From NCBI RefSeq assembly GCF_021295345.1, contig NZ_JAIMJB010000012.1:78585-142584 (forward strand): a stretch of 64,000 nucleotides of DNA, written 5' to 3'. Under the pieces are notes generated by a model. The model did no database searches, was not told the origin of the DNA, and saw only the letters and a list, made by a program, of their open reading frames with translations. This document shows, piece after piece, positions 8,733 to 17,160 of this stretch. The position numbers and the translations under genes are program-made. Source of the DNA: Motilimonas eburnea (lineage in GTDB: Bacteria > Pseudomonadota > Gammaproteobacteria > Enterobacterales > CBDFNC01). Positions within the stretch are counted from its first letter, which is position 1; each line of letters begins with the position of its first letter.

Positions 8733-8795
8733 CACCATTAGCAATGCCAGCACCATTACCAATTGCACCATTACCAATTGCACCATTACCAGTTG
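8733..8795. repeat. 15-bp tandem repeat, about four copies
   Basis: The unit CACCATTACCAATTG occurs exactly at 8751-8765 and 8766-8780, with one change at 8781-8795 (CAGTTG) and a more diverged copy from 8733. It lies in non-coding sequence just after the first chitinase. Confidence 0.85.
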
Positions 8796-9327
8796 CATCA
8801 TGGTTGTTGCTAAGCTAATTCTATACAGTATCATCACCTCGATACGTTAACCCTAGGTGCAAAATTCAGGCGGACTTAATCGAACCCTAGCGCTCAGAAG
8901 GTTGCGGCACCAAAGCGCGCTAACAGAGAAAAAGACCATTAGTTCCTCATGGAAACTTACATTATTCTCATCATCTTCTCAGTTAAACCGATCGATTCAT
9001 CGCGCATTTCGTGAAATAAAGCGAACAAATAACAACCTAAAACCATACCGTAAAATTATCTAAACCATTGTTTATTATGAACTTGAAATTTCATCCTGTG
9101 TTTTTTCATGATCATTTCGTGAGTCAAACGGGTCTGCGATCAAGATTGTCATAATGCAACAAATTGCATTTCAAAACAGATCGAGTGGCCATCACGTAAA
9201 AAAGCAGACCCTGCTCACAAAATCCCATAGACGTAGATCCATGCATGATGAAAAACACCCGACAACTAAAGTTAAGGCACTGTTTTTAAATGATATAAGT
9301 TGAAGTTTCATGAAAAGCCATGAACCT

Positions 9328-9358
9328 CCCCCTATTTTTTACTGGCTAACTCTGACAA
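9328..9358 (+). promoter_or_regulatory. motif shared with the first chitinase promoter
   Basis: CCCCCTATTT at 9328-9337 is followed by GGCTAACTCTGACAA at 9344-9358. The first chitinase has CCCCTATTT followed by GACTAACTGTTCACAA, so both blocks and their order are kept with a small change in spacing. This one lies 70-100 bp before its ATG. A common regulator, most simply the adjacent LytTR protein, is inferred. Confidence 0.45.
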
Positions 9359-9425
9359 CATGTTTCTACCACGACAACGGACCACGAGAACCCACTTGGT
9401 ACTCGGATTAGAAGGGAAGGGAATA

Positions 9426-10799
9426 ATGAACAAATTTAAACTTTCGTTATTAACCAGCTTACTGGTTGCTGCAACCGCTGCTCCAGCTTTAGCAGAAAGT
9501 TCAGAAAACCATCGTTATGTACAAGCTCCAAAAGCGAAGCCTTATAAAGTAACGCCGAACACGTCAGGCAAAGTGGTTGCAAGTTATTTCCCCGATTGGC
9601 GCCTCCAAGGTGACGTTTACACCGTTCGCAATATTCCGGTTAAGAATTTAACTCACGTTATCTATGCTTTCCTTTCTATGTGTGCACCTCATAACTATGT
9701 CAACGACGGCCTCAAAAAAATGCTTGAGGAAAACTGTAAAGGTAAAGAACCTTTCACCGCGACCATAGTTGATACCGAAGCTGCACTTGATGTTCGCTTT
9801 GATAAGAAACCGGAAAAACAAGAATACTATGGCCACTTCGGTGAGCTTAAAAAGATCCACCAGCAAAACCCAGATCTCGTCATTTTGCCTTCATTCGGTG
9901 GTTGGACCATGTCGGAGCCTTTCCGCGCCATGGCAAAATCAGAAGAAGGCCGTAAAACCTTTGTTAAGACAGCGGTTGAGCTAATTGCTAAGTACGACTT
10001 CTTTGGTGGTATCGATATCGACTGGGAATACCCTGGCGGTGAAGATAACTCACACGTCAGCTGGCGTGGTAATTCTCTGACCGAAGAAGAAAAAGCCCAC
10101 GAACGTGAAGTATTTACCCTGCTCATGAAAGAGCTACGCGCTGAACTGGATAAGTTAAGCGAAAAAACCGGCCGTAAATACGAGCTTTCTGCCGCAGTGA
10201 ACGGCACCCCAAGTAAAGTTGCTAACATCGACTTTGCCGAAGCACAAAAATACATGGACCACGTTTACGCCATGACTTATGACTTCTTTGGCGGTTGGGG
10301 TCCACAGGTAGGCCACTTAACTAACCTACACTCAACGAAAGACACCTTATGGGGAATGGGCGTCGATACCATGCTTAAAACCCTAGAAAATGCGGGCGTT
10401 CCTAAGAACAAGCTCGTCGTAGGTGCAGCCTTCTACGGCCGTGGTTGGGAAGGTGCTAAGTGGGAAGACCAAGCTAAGTTCCCAGAAAGCGGCACAGAGG
10501 GTAAAGCGCACGCCAGTGATACAGGCGAAGCGGGATACTTTTCTTACAAAGAAATCATGAATAAATTTGTTGACCAAAACGGTTACCAATACGGTTATGA
10601 CGAAGAAGCGGAAGCGGCTTACGTTTATAACAAGAATACCGGCGCATTTATCAGCTTTGATGACCCTCGTTCAATCGAAGCCAAAGGTAAATTCGTTGTT
10701 GACCAAGGCTACGGCGGCATCTTCTCTTGGGAAATTACGCAAGATGACGGTACCCTCCTACGCGCCATGAACAAAGGCCTTGGCCATAAAACCAAATAG
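9426..10799 (+). CDS. secreted GH18 chitinase, single catalytic domain
   Basis: The ATG at 9426, not an upstream one at 9360, is chosen because GGGAAGGGAAT precedes it and a clean signal peptide (MNKFKLSLLTS to ALA, cut near 23) follows. The 457-residue product is a GH18 barrel of the larger bacterial chitinase A/B type: SFGGWTMSEPF near 157-167, the catalytic region F193-G194-G-I-D197-I-D199-W-E201, the MTYDFFGGWG strand, and a closing GGIFSWEITQDDG. The proton donor E201 is present, but the first Asp of DxxDxDxE is glycine. There is no chitin-binding module, unlike its neighbour, so it may prefer soluble oligosaccharides. It ends at a strong terminator. Confidence 0.92.
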   Translation: MNKFKLSLLTSLLVAATAAPALAESSENHRYVQAPKAKPYKVTPNTSGKVVASYFPDWRLQGDVYTVRNIPVKNLTHVIYAFLSMCAPHNYVNDGLKKMLEENCKGKEPFTATIVDTEAALDVRFDKKPEKQEYYGHFGELKKIHQQNPDLVILPSFGGWTMSEPFRAMAKSEEGRKTFVKTAVELIAKYDFFGGIDIDWEYPGGEDNSHVSWRGNSLTEEEKAHEREVFTLLMKELRAELDKLSEKTGRKYELSAAVNGTPSKVANIDFAEAQKYMDHVYAMTYDFFGGWGPQVGHLTNLHSTKDTLWGMGVDTMLKTLENAGVPKNKLVVGAAFYGRGWEGAKWEDQAKFPESGTEGKAHASDTGEAGYFSYKEIMNKFVDQNGYQYGYDEEAEAAYVYNKNTGAFISFDDPRSIEAKGKFVVDQGYGGIFSWEITQDDGTLLRAMNKGLGHKTK

Positions 10800-10805
10800 C
10801 TTTTC

Positions 10806-10899
10806 GTGAGGCACTAGCCTCACCGCTATACTTTGCTCCCTTATTGATCCCAGGAGCCCTTTTCCGGTGTAGGCCCATTCACCGGAAAAGGATTTTTTT
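10806..10899 (+). terminator. two hairpins ending the chitinase transcript
   Basis: A first hairpin GTGAGGC-ACTA-GCCTCAC at 10806-10823 has no T run. The second, CCTTTTCCGGTG paired with CACCGGAAAAGG (10858-10891) and followed by eight T, is a strong intrinsic terminator. Confidence 0.9.
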
Positions 10900-11151
10900 T
10901 ATCCATCCAAGCATGCTTATTTTACTCACCCATATCGCAATCTGACTCTTGCGCAGCAAGCTAAGATTAATTTAAACACATGTCTTATACTGCACACAGC
11001 AACGACCGTTCCACCGAAGAAAATCATTCCTGAAATCACAAAACACAATAAATCATCAAGCTTTATGGGGCCCACTCAGCCCAACAGTGGCAAAATAACC
11101 CTGTAAAACCCAATGTATTTTCAACCAGACCATAGAACAATGGGAGTCCAT

Positions 11152-11565
11152 ATGGGCAGGCTGCTACTTCTCACCTTACTGTTTACCGGCAATGTCTTTG
11201 CTGCCAATATCACAGTCACAATCAATAACATTGCCAATAGCCAAGGAGATATACGACTGGCTCTGTTTGATAAGGGAGAAAAATTCCCCGCTGCGCCGGC
11301 GATGCAAAGCCTCATCGTGACCGAGTTTACCCCACCCAATGCCAGCGCCACCTTCAGCGATATCCCGATGGGCACTTACGCCATCGCCATCATGCACGAT
11401 CAAGATCAAGACGAAAAGTTAGGCACTAATTTTCTCGGTATACCCACAGAGGGATACGGGTTCAGCAATGACGCCGAAGCCAACTTTGGTCCGCCGCCTT
11501 TTGCAGAAGCCGCGTTCGAGGTAGATGAGCCAGCATCCCATATCACTATCAACTTAGTTTATTAA
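11152..11565 (+). CDS. secreted DUF2141-family protein
   Basis: The start at 11152 has GGGAG five bases upstream; in-frame ATGs at 11113 and 11140 lack this. The 137-residue product opens with a signal peptide (MGRLLLLTLLFTGNVFAA) and continues as a small beta-sandwich domain with the features of DUF2141: GDIRLALFDKGEKFP, SATFSDIPMGTYAIAIMHD and KLGTNFLGIPTEGYGFSND. Function is unknown; family members are exported. It is a single gene between the chitin island and the convergent dsbA. Confidence 0.8.
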   Translation: MGRLLLLTLLFTGNVFAANITVTINNIANSQGDIRLALFDKGEKFPAAPAMQSLIVTEFTPPNASATFSDIPMGTYAIAIMHDQDQDEKLGTNFLGIPTEGYGFSNDAEANFGPPPFAEAAFEVDEPASHITINLVY

Positions 11566-11596
11566 CGCTTGCTAACAGGAAAAAGAGCGAGCAAAA

Positions 11597-11632
11597 AAAA
11601 CGCACCGCTGTGGTTCAACGTGTGCGTTTTAA
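11597..11632. terminator. bidirectional terminator between DUF2141 gene and dsbA
   Basis: AAAACGCAC (11597-11605) pairs with GTGCGTTTT (11622-11630); A run on the left and T run on the right let it serve both convergent genes. Confidence 0.8.
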
Positions 11633-11663
11633 AACAAGCTTCAAATAGGGTTATCTTAGGTGA

Positions 11664-12275
11664 CTATTTCTCCACTTGGGTAAGTAGGTAGTTTAGCAAC
11701 GCAGAATATTCGTCAATACTGCGTACAGAGCTTGGGTTAATCAGATATTTACCATTAACGACCACAGCCGGTGTACCACGAATTTTGAAGGTTTCGGTGT
11801 TACGTTGCATTTGTTTGAGCATGCCATTAACTGGGAAGCTATTGGCCGCCGAATCAAATTTGGCCTCGTCAACACCAATCTCAGCAAACACCGCCTTAAT
11901 ATCATCACGATTGGTCATTGGTTTGCGCTGATCATGGATAGCAGCAAACATGGCGCTCGATAATTCTGGTTCCACTTTTAGCAATTCAGCAACGGCGAAA
12001 GCACGCGCCATCTCAGGGCCCATAGTGTCGCCAAGAAATTCGACGTGGTTTTTCTTAAACTTCACCCCTTCTGGCGCGCGTTTTTTTAACTGCTCCATAA
12101 ATGGCGAGAACTTGTAACAATGGGGGCAAAAATAGGAGAAAAACTCGATGGCCTCTGGTTGTTTGGTGCCTATTTGTTTGACGATTTCGTAATGAGTGCC
12201 TTCTTCATATTTAGCGGCTTGTGCTGCCAAAGGCAGTAACACCATCGCAGCCAACATCAAAAGATATTTTTTCAT
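11664..12275 (-). CDS. dsbA: thiol:disulfide interchange protein DsbA
   Basis: A 203-residue periplasmic oxidase that introduces disulfide bonds into exported proteins. Residues 1-20 are a signal peptide ending AQAA. The active site CPHC lies in FFSYFCPHCYKF near residue 50, and the cis-proline loop reads RGTPAVVVNGKY near 165. Length and order match DsbA. It is the last gene of a minus-strand run that begins with yihD; in E. coli dsbA is likewise directly downstream of srkA. The 33-base gap from srkA suggests co-transcription. Confidence 0.95.
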   Translation of the reverse strand: MKKYLLMLAAMVLLPLAAQAAKYEEGTHYEIVKQIGTKQPEAIEFFSYFCPHCYKFSPFMEQLKKRAPEGVKFKKNHVEFLGDTMGPEMARAFAVAELLKVEPELSSAMFAAIHDQRKPMTNRDDIKAVFAEIGVDEAKFDSAANSFPVNGMLKQMQRNTETFKIRGTPAVVVNGKYLINPSSVRSIDEYSALLNYLLTQVEK

Positions 12276-12308
12276 TGTGCTTCCTTATCAGATCTTCCGT
12301 GATAGATT

Positions 12309-13295
12309 TTAGTATTCAGGCATTAGGCTAAGGGGAGGCTCAGCCAACTGTGCCAATTGTTCTTTCAATGCCAAGACCTGCTCTTCCCAGTAACGCGGCG
12401 TATTAAACCAAGGAAAGTTATGAGGAAAAGCGGGATCTTGCCAGCGTTTGGCTAACCATGCCATATAATGCACCATTCGCATAGCACGCAGCGGCTCTAT
12501 TAACGATAATTCATCGTGATTAAAGTCGCAGAACTCGCTGTACCCTTCCAAAATAACATCCAGTTGTAATTGCTGTTCTTGGCGTGAGCCCGACAATAAC
12601 ATCCATAAGTCTTGGATCGCAGGCCCCATTCGGCAGTCATCGAGATCGACAAAAATCGGCTCATCACGCCACAAAATATTGCCAGGATGACAATCACCAT
12701 GTAAACGTAACAACTGGTTAGGGCGATATTGTGCCTCACAGGCTGCAACCACCTGATCTAACACAGTGAAAAACGCATCTTGAAGATAGTCTGGTATAAA
12801 ACCCGACTGCTTTAACACCGCCTTAGGCTCATGTAAATAGCTCGCCAGATCGATAGTCGGACGATGTTGAAATGGCTTAGCCTTGGCCAATTGGTGAGCC
12901 CGCCCCAAAAAGCGACCAACCCATTCCAATTGGTCAAGGTTGTCGACCTCAAACTCACGCCCACCCGCACTCGGAAAAATCGCGTAATAAAAGCCTTGGT
13001 AATGGAGTAAGCTCTCACCATTAAAACGCATTGGCGCCACCACAGGGATCTCCTGCTCGGCTAATTCAAAGCTAAAATCATGCTCTTCTTGAATTTGCTC
13101 GGCCGACCAGCGCTGCGGACGATAAAACTTAACCACATAGCGGCTGACCCCCTCACCGCGAAACTGATAAACTCGGTTTTCATAGGAATTCAGGGGCAAC
13201 AGCCCAGATTCAGGATAAATGCCCACCGCTTCGATGGCATCTAACACCAAATCAGGCGTCAAATTGGCGTAAGCAAAATCCATATTCGTGGTCAT
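12309..13295 (-). CDS. srkA: stress response kinase SrkA (YihE)
   Basis: A 328-residue serine/threonine kinase of the aminoglycoside-phosphotransferase-like fold. The catalytic loop reads LLRLHGDCHPGNILW near residue 200 and the metal-binding segment FVDLDDCRMGP near 216, both typical for this family; the N-terminal lobe contains YRFEGEGVSRYVVKFYRP-like sequence. In E. coli the protein counters stress-induced death and is co-transcribed with dsbA, as the order here also suggests. Its start codon shares a base with the stop codon of ccoG upstream. A second ATG at codon 5 is possible. Confidence 0.92.
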   Translation of the reverse strand: MTTNMDFAYANLTPDLVLDAIEAVGIYPESGLLPLNSYENRVYQFRGEGVSRYVVKFYRPQRWSAEQIQEEHDFSFELAEQEIPVVAPMRFNGESLLHYQGFYYAIFPSAGGREFEVDNLDQLEWVGRFLGRAHQLAKAKPFQHRPTIDLASYLHEPKAVLKQSGFIPDYLQDAFFTVLDQVVAACEAQYRPNQLLRLHGDCHPGNILWRDEPIFVDLDDCRMGPAIQDLWMLLSGSRQEQQLQLDVILEGYSEFCDFNHDELSLIEPLRAMRMVHYMAWLAKRWQDPAFPHNFPWFNTPRYWEEQVLALKEQLAQLAEPPLSLMPEY

Positions 13296-14719
13296 TAACG
13301 GCTCTCACTGAAAAAGCGACTTTCTTGTTCGATGAACTCATCACTGTCGCTATCTTGGACTTTAAATTGGATCACCTGAATCGACTTTTCTAACTCATAA
13401 GGGTCCACCGCGATACTAATAGGCTGCGTAAACACTTCACCCGGTGCGACCGAGATATCGCTTGGCCCAGACCATACAGGTGCAGGTAAACCAGACACCG
13501 ACAAACTATATTGCTGTGGCAGCATGGTTTTGTTGATAATTTTAAAAGTGTAGGCATTTTCCACTAAGCCTTCATCGGTCACCCGATACAAGGCATTACG
13601 GTCGCGCAATACTTCAAAACCAATGGATTTGATGGTCAGCAAATTCCACACAAACAAGCCACACATAATGGCCAGCACCACACCGTAACCGATAATTTTA
13701 GGTCTGATGACATCGGTTTTTTCGCCTTTTAACTTATGCTCCGTGGTATATGAAATCAGGCCTTTGGCATAGCCCATGCGCTCCATGGTTTGATCACAGG
13801 CATCAATACAAGCGCCACAGTTAATACATTCATACTGCAAACCATCACGAATATCGATGCCAGTTGGGCACACCTGCACACATAAATCACAGTCAATACA
13901 GTCGCCTAAACCAAGCTCTTTCGGGTCGGCTTTGCGTGAACGCGGGCCGCGATTTTCACCACGTTTGGCATCGTAACCAACAATAAAGGTATCTTTATCA
14001 AACATCGACGACTGAAAGCGGGCATAAGGACACATATGCGTACAGACAATGGCGCGCATCCAACCCGCATTAATGTATGTACAAGTGGCAAAAAACAATA
14101 CCCAGAATGTCAGAGCAAAACTTGAACTGAAGGTAAAAAAAGAAACATACAGCTCCTTCACCGGTACAAAATAACTGGCAAAGGCGAGCCCAGTTAATAG
14201 CGACACCACCCACCAACTGGCATGTTTGGCGGTTTTTCGCCATAACTTATTGGCATCCCATGGCGATTCATCCAATCTTTTACGCTTGTTGGCCTTACCT
14301 TCAAACAACTCCTCAAACCAAATAAAAATAAAGGTCCAAACTGTTTGTGGACAGGTGTAACCACACCAAACACGGCCTAGGTAAGTGGTAAAAAAGAACA
14401 AGGCAAAGGCGGCAATAATAAAGATCCAAGCCAACAAGGTCAGATCTTGAGGAAAGATGGTCAAGTTAAAGATGTGATAGCGATTATGTTCAATATCCAG
14501 CAACACAGCTTGATGGCCGTTCCACGGGATCAACGGCAACGCAATAAACAATAACAGCAGAAACCAACCCATAAACTTACGCAGTCTCTGATAAACCCCA
14601 GTCACACTACGCACATAGATGGTACTACTGGGATCAAATCGGTCGACACTGGCCTTACCGGTTTTACGTCCTGCTTTTTTTGTTGCGGTGACGTCTTTTA
14701 CATCAATCTTTCGATCCAT
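13295..14719 (-). CDS. ccoG: cytochrome c oxidase accessory protein CcoG (FixG/RdxA type)
   Basis: The ATG at 14719 is chosen over the longer 14752 start because AGGGAAG precedes it; the protein is 474 residues. It is an integral membrane iron-sulfur protein needed for copper handling during cbb3 oxidase assembly. Several membrane spans in the first 200 residues include a CGYTCPQTVW motif; two ferredoxin clusters follow (CIDCDLCVQVCPTGID and CINCGACIDACDQ); the last 120 residues form an Ig-like domain. No ccoNOPQ genes are in the window. It is inserted between yihD and srkA, which are adjacent in E. coli. Confidence 0.93.
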   Translation of the reverse strand: MDRKIDVKDVTATKKAGRKTGKASVDRFDPSSTIYVRSVTGVYQRLRKFMGWFLLLLFIALPLIPWNGHQAVLLDIEHNRYHIFNLTIFPQDLTLLAWIFIIAAFALFFFTTYLGRVWCGYTCPQTVWTFIFIWFEELFEGKANKRKRLDESPWDANKLWRKTAKHASWWVVSLLTGLAFASYFVPVKELYVSFFTFSSSFALTFWVLFFATCTYINAGWMRAIVCTHMCPYARFQSSMFDKDTFIVGYDAKRGENRGPRSRKADPKELGLGDCIDCDLCVQVCPTGIDIRDGLQYECINCGACIDACDQTMERMGYAKGLISYTTEHKLKGEKTDVIRPKIIGYGVVLAIMCGLFVWNLLTIKSIGFEVLRDRNALYRVTDEGLVENAYTFKIINKTMLPQQYSLSVSGLPAPVWSGPSDISVAPGEVFTQPISIAVDPYELEKSIQVIQFKVQDSDSDEFIEQESRFFSESR

Positions 14720-14800
14720 CACTCTTCCCTCACTTGCCACACATTTGCTCACCCATAGGGCAGATAATAATTATTTTGGAAGCTGCCCTTCGATTTGTTC

Positions 14801-15067
14801 TTATTTCACTAAACCCCGTGCTTTTAGCAGCGCAGTTTTAAAGTCATCTTCACAGTCTTTTTTGATGCCTGGGATCATGTCGCCTTCAGGCGTCTCTCGC
14901 ATTTTTAGATGGTAAATAATCAAGTCATCAGGCACCTGACTGAGCTCACCTTCATGGCCCGCTTCTTTGGCAAGCTGAGCCAATACCTCCACTAAGCTTA
15001 GTTCGGCATGTTTTAGCCAGTAGGGCTGTAATAATTCAATGACTTCGTTTACGCGGTGACAATGCAT
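14801..15067 (-). CDS. yihD: YihD family protein (DUF1040)
   Basis: An 88-residue soluble protein that lines up along its whole length with E. coli YihD: RVNEVIELLQPYW at the start, LIIYHLKMRETPEG in the middle, and DFKTALLKARG at the end. Function is not established. It begins the minus-strand run yihD, ccoG, srkA, dsbA, the same order as in enteric bacteria apart from the ccoG insertion. GATGGAGATACC upstream of the ATG provides the ribosome site. Confidence 0.9.
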   Translation of the reverse strand: MHCHRVNEVIELLQPYWLKHAELSLVEVLAQLAKEAGHEGELSQVPDDLIIYHLKMRETPEGDMIPGIKKDCEDDFKTALLKARGLVK

Positions 15068-15374
15068 TTTGGTATCTCCATCGGCAATAGGTATAAGCCT
15101 TAGCTGAGAGCAGAGCTCAAAGGCTCATTGATGCGGACATTGTATAATTTGCACCAAGTAAGATCTATTTTTAACCGACATATCTGGAGATGTTTGATTT
15201 GAGCAAGAATTTATCGGCGTTTAGGCAAGGCATTGGTTGTCGGCAATGGTTTTTCCCCTATCAAAATCAAGACAGATCAAGCAAATAGATAGCACTAACA
15301 GGATGATCACAACCGGCAAGGGGGCCACCCTCACCGGCGCTCAATTTTCCGTATCCCTCATGGCGAAAAGGTCG
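15068..15374. other. intergenic region, 307 bp
   Basis: It lies between the start of yihD and the stop of the next minus-strand gene, so it should hold the yihD promoter. I see no clear hairpin, repeat or RNA gene in it. Confidence 0.3.
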
Positions 15375-15728
15375 CTAGAGGGCTGAATGAGACGGGGGGG
15401 CACGGGTCAGGGGTTTGACAAAATATAATGGGACAGCGAGCGACAACACAGCCAAATGTTGTCGCAACAGGTAAGAAGCAGCCAACCTCTCACCAAAAGT
15501 CAATTGGGGTAAATTATCAAAGACAAAATTAGCCACCAAACACAGGGCACAATAACGGCTGGTTTGACTTGAGCCATCTTCAGCCAAGCTAATACTGTAG
15601 AAGCCGGCCTGAGCACACACTAACACACCCGCCCCACTCCCCGAGGCGGATCCGGAAGCAGCTAAGGTCATCAGTAACATGGTCACCGATAACAGATAAG
15701 CCGAGTTTTGCTTCCAGCGAGCAGTCAT
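15375..15728 (-). CDS. small membrane-associated DUF2946-like protein
   Basis: The second ATG (15728) is chosen because AAGGA lies eight bases before it, while the first ATG at 15737 abuts that site. The 117-residue product has a hydrophobic N-terminal segment (LLSVTMLLMTLAASG), a CAQAGFYSI segment, a Cys pair in RYCALCLVANF and a second hydrophobic stretch near residue 90. A short secreted or membrane protein with an early cysteine and an HCxLC-like motif resembles DUF2946, a family often found beside copper genes; the match is loose. No metal genes are adjacent. Confidence 0.45.
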   Translation of the reverse strand: MTARWKQNSAYLLSVTMLLMTLAASGSASGSGAGVLVCAQAGFYSISLAEDGSSQTSRYCALCLVANFVFDNLPQLTFGERLAASYLLRQHLAVLSLAVPLYFVKPLTRAPPSHSAL

Positions 15729-15810
15729 TGCATTCATCCTTGATTAAGGCAATTAAATTTACCGTAAAAAAGCGTTTTCTCCTAACAAACTTACCCAATT
15801 GTCTCTCTTG

Positions 15811-16092
15811 CTGACATATCCTTGCTAACCAGCCCGAATAACGACAGGTAGAATCCTGCACCCTATGTTGTGATAGAAGTGATAGAGGACTCCCATGGAT
15901 ATATTCTGACATATCCTTGCTAGCCAGCGCGCATAACGACAGGTAGAATCCTGCACCCTATGTTGTGATAGAAGTGGTAGAAGTGATAGAGGACTCCCAT
16001 GGATATATTCTGACATATCCTTGCTAGCCAGCGCGCATAACGACAGGTAGAATCCTGCACCATATGTTGTGATATAAGTGAAGAGGACCACC
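15811..16092 (+). repeat. three tandem copies of the ddl leader, two with dead-end start codons
   Basis: Copy 1 spans 15811-15905 (95 bp), copy 2 15906-16009 (104 bp, with nine extra bases GTGGTAGAA) and copy 3 starts at 16010 and runs into the gene. Each copy opens with CTGACATATCCTTGCTA, contains GGTAGAATCCTGCACC, and ends in a purine-rich site plus ATGGATATATT. In copies 1 and 2 the start codon (15895, 15999) is followed by a TGA formed at the repeat junction, giving a four-residue frame MDIF. Only copy 3 opens the real ddl frame at 16093. Confidence 0.95.
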
Positions 16093-17103
16093 ATGGATAT
16101 ATTAAACATTCTGCTACTTTGTGGCGGCGAAAGTGCTGAGCACGAAGTGTCGTTACGTTCAGCCGATTTTATCGCGCAGCAACTCTCGCAACACGAACAT
16201 ATCCGCCTTCATCGCATTACAATAAGCAAAACAGGCCAATGGCTTAATGATCAACAACAGCTTTGCCAGCTAGATATGCAGAAATGCTTAACGGTCAATA
16301 CTGACGCTGACCCCATCCGCCATGTAATGGATTTTGCGATTCCCTGCATTCATGGCTATCCGGGTGAAACGGGCACCATTCAATCCTTTTTTGAAATGAT
16401 AAAACTGCCCTATATGGGCTGCGGCCCCGAAGCCAATACCTTATGTTTTAATAAGATCAGCTCAAAAATGTGGTTTGATGCTTTAGGCATCCCCAACACC
16501 CCGTCATTATTTATCACCGAACTTAATGACGCGACCTTAGCGCAAGTTCAGCAAGCATTCGATAATTGGGGCAGCGTGTTTATCAAGGCGGCATCACAAG
16601 GCTCATCGGTGGGCTGTTATCTGGTACGCGACAGGGCCGACATTGGCGCTAAGCTCACCGACGCCTTTAGCTATTCCGACTATGTCTTAGTTGAAAAAAC
16701 CGTACAAGCTCGCGAGCTCGAAATCGCCGCTTACGAGTATCAAGGAGAAGTGATCGCAACCGTCCCTAGCGAGATCATCTGCCCAGACAATACCTTTTAT
16801 ACCTATGAAGAAAAGTACGCCGCCGACAGCCATTCGCTAACTCAGGTCGAAGCACAAAATCTCAGCCCGGAGCAAATCGCGCAAATGCAAGCCTACGCCG
16901 TCGCAGCGTTTAAAGGATTGAAATTACAGCATCTATCACGCATTGATTTTTTCTTAACCGAGCAAGGCGAGATCTTACTCAATGAAATCAATACATTTCC
17001 AGGCATGACCAAAACGTCCATGTTCCCACAAATGCTGGCTAACCATGGCCATCAATTTAGCGACTACCTGAACGATGTGATTGAACGGTCAATATCCTCT
17101 TAA
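16093..17103 (+). CDS. ddl: D-alanine--D-alanine ligase
   Basis: A 336-residue ATP-grasp enzyme that makes the D-Ala-D-Ala dipeptide for peptidoglycan. The start at 16093 follows GAAGAGGA; an upstream in-frame GTG at 16078 is inside that site. Motifs: LLLCGGESAEHEVSLRS at the N terminus, PCIHGYPGETGTIQ near 80, FIKAASQGSSVGCYLV near 165 for ATP, ELEIAAYEY near 208, and NEINTFPGMTKTSMFP near 300 for metal and substrate binding. It stands alone, not in the dcw cluster, so it is probably the DdlA-type paralogue or a relocated only copy. The triplicated leader suggests altered expression. Confidence 0.95.
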   Translation: MDILNILLLCGGESAEHEVSLRSADFIAQQLSQHEHIRLHRITISKTGQWLNDQQQLCQLDMQKCLTVNTDADPIRHVMDFAIPCIHGYPGETGTIQSFFEMIKLPYMGCGPEANTLCFNKISSKMWFDALGIPNTPSLFITELNDATLAQVQQAFDNWGSVFIKAASQGSSVGCYLVRDRADIGAKLTDAFSYSDYVLVEKTVQARELEIAAYEYQGEVIATVPSEIICPDNTFYTYEEKYAADSHSLTQVEAQNLSPEQIAQMQAYAVAAFKGLKLQHLSRIDFFLTEQGEILLNEINTFPGMTKTSMFPQMLANHGHQFSDYLNDVIERSISS

Positions 17104-17113
17104 TATGGACATT

Positions 17114-17140
17114 AAAAAGGCGCCGATAAAGCGCCTTTTT
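17114..17140. terminator. bidirectional terminator between ddl and the M16 protease gene
   Basis: AAAAAGGCGC pairs with GCGCCTTTTT around CGATAAA, with A and T runs on both sides. Confidence 0.92.
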
Positions 17141-17160
17141 AGTCTCTCGATTCAATACTT

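Larger units (their letters stand above)
8647..9425. other. long intergenic region between the two chitinases, about 780 bp
   Basis: It holds a short tandem repeat (8733-8795), several small imperfect palindromes such as TTTCATGAAAAGCCATGAA near 9307, and the motif shared with the first chitinase promoter (9328-9358). An open frame of 68 codons at 8857-9063 has no start site or protein character and was not accepted. The length leaves room for a long leader or a small RNA, but no terminator was found to support one. Confidence 0.4.

Noticed and set aside
8857..9063. 68-codon open frame between the chitinases
   Set aside because: No ribosome site, Ser/Arg-rich composition unlike the neighbouring proteins, and no family resemblance.
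15811..16092. CRISPR-like array
   Set aside because: Three long contiguous units without spacers, including coding bases of ddl, are a tandem duplication, not repeats with spacers.
15589..16109. minus-strand frames over the ddl leader repeats
   Set aside because: They only translate the repeated leader in reverse and have no start signals.
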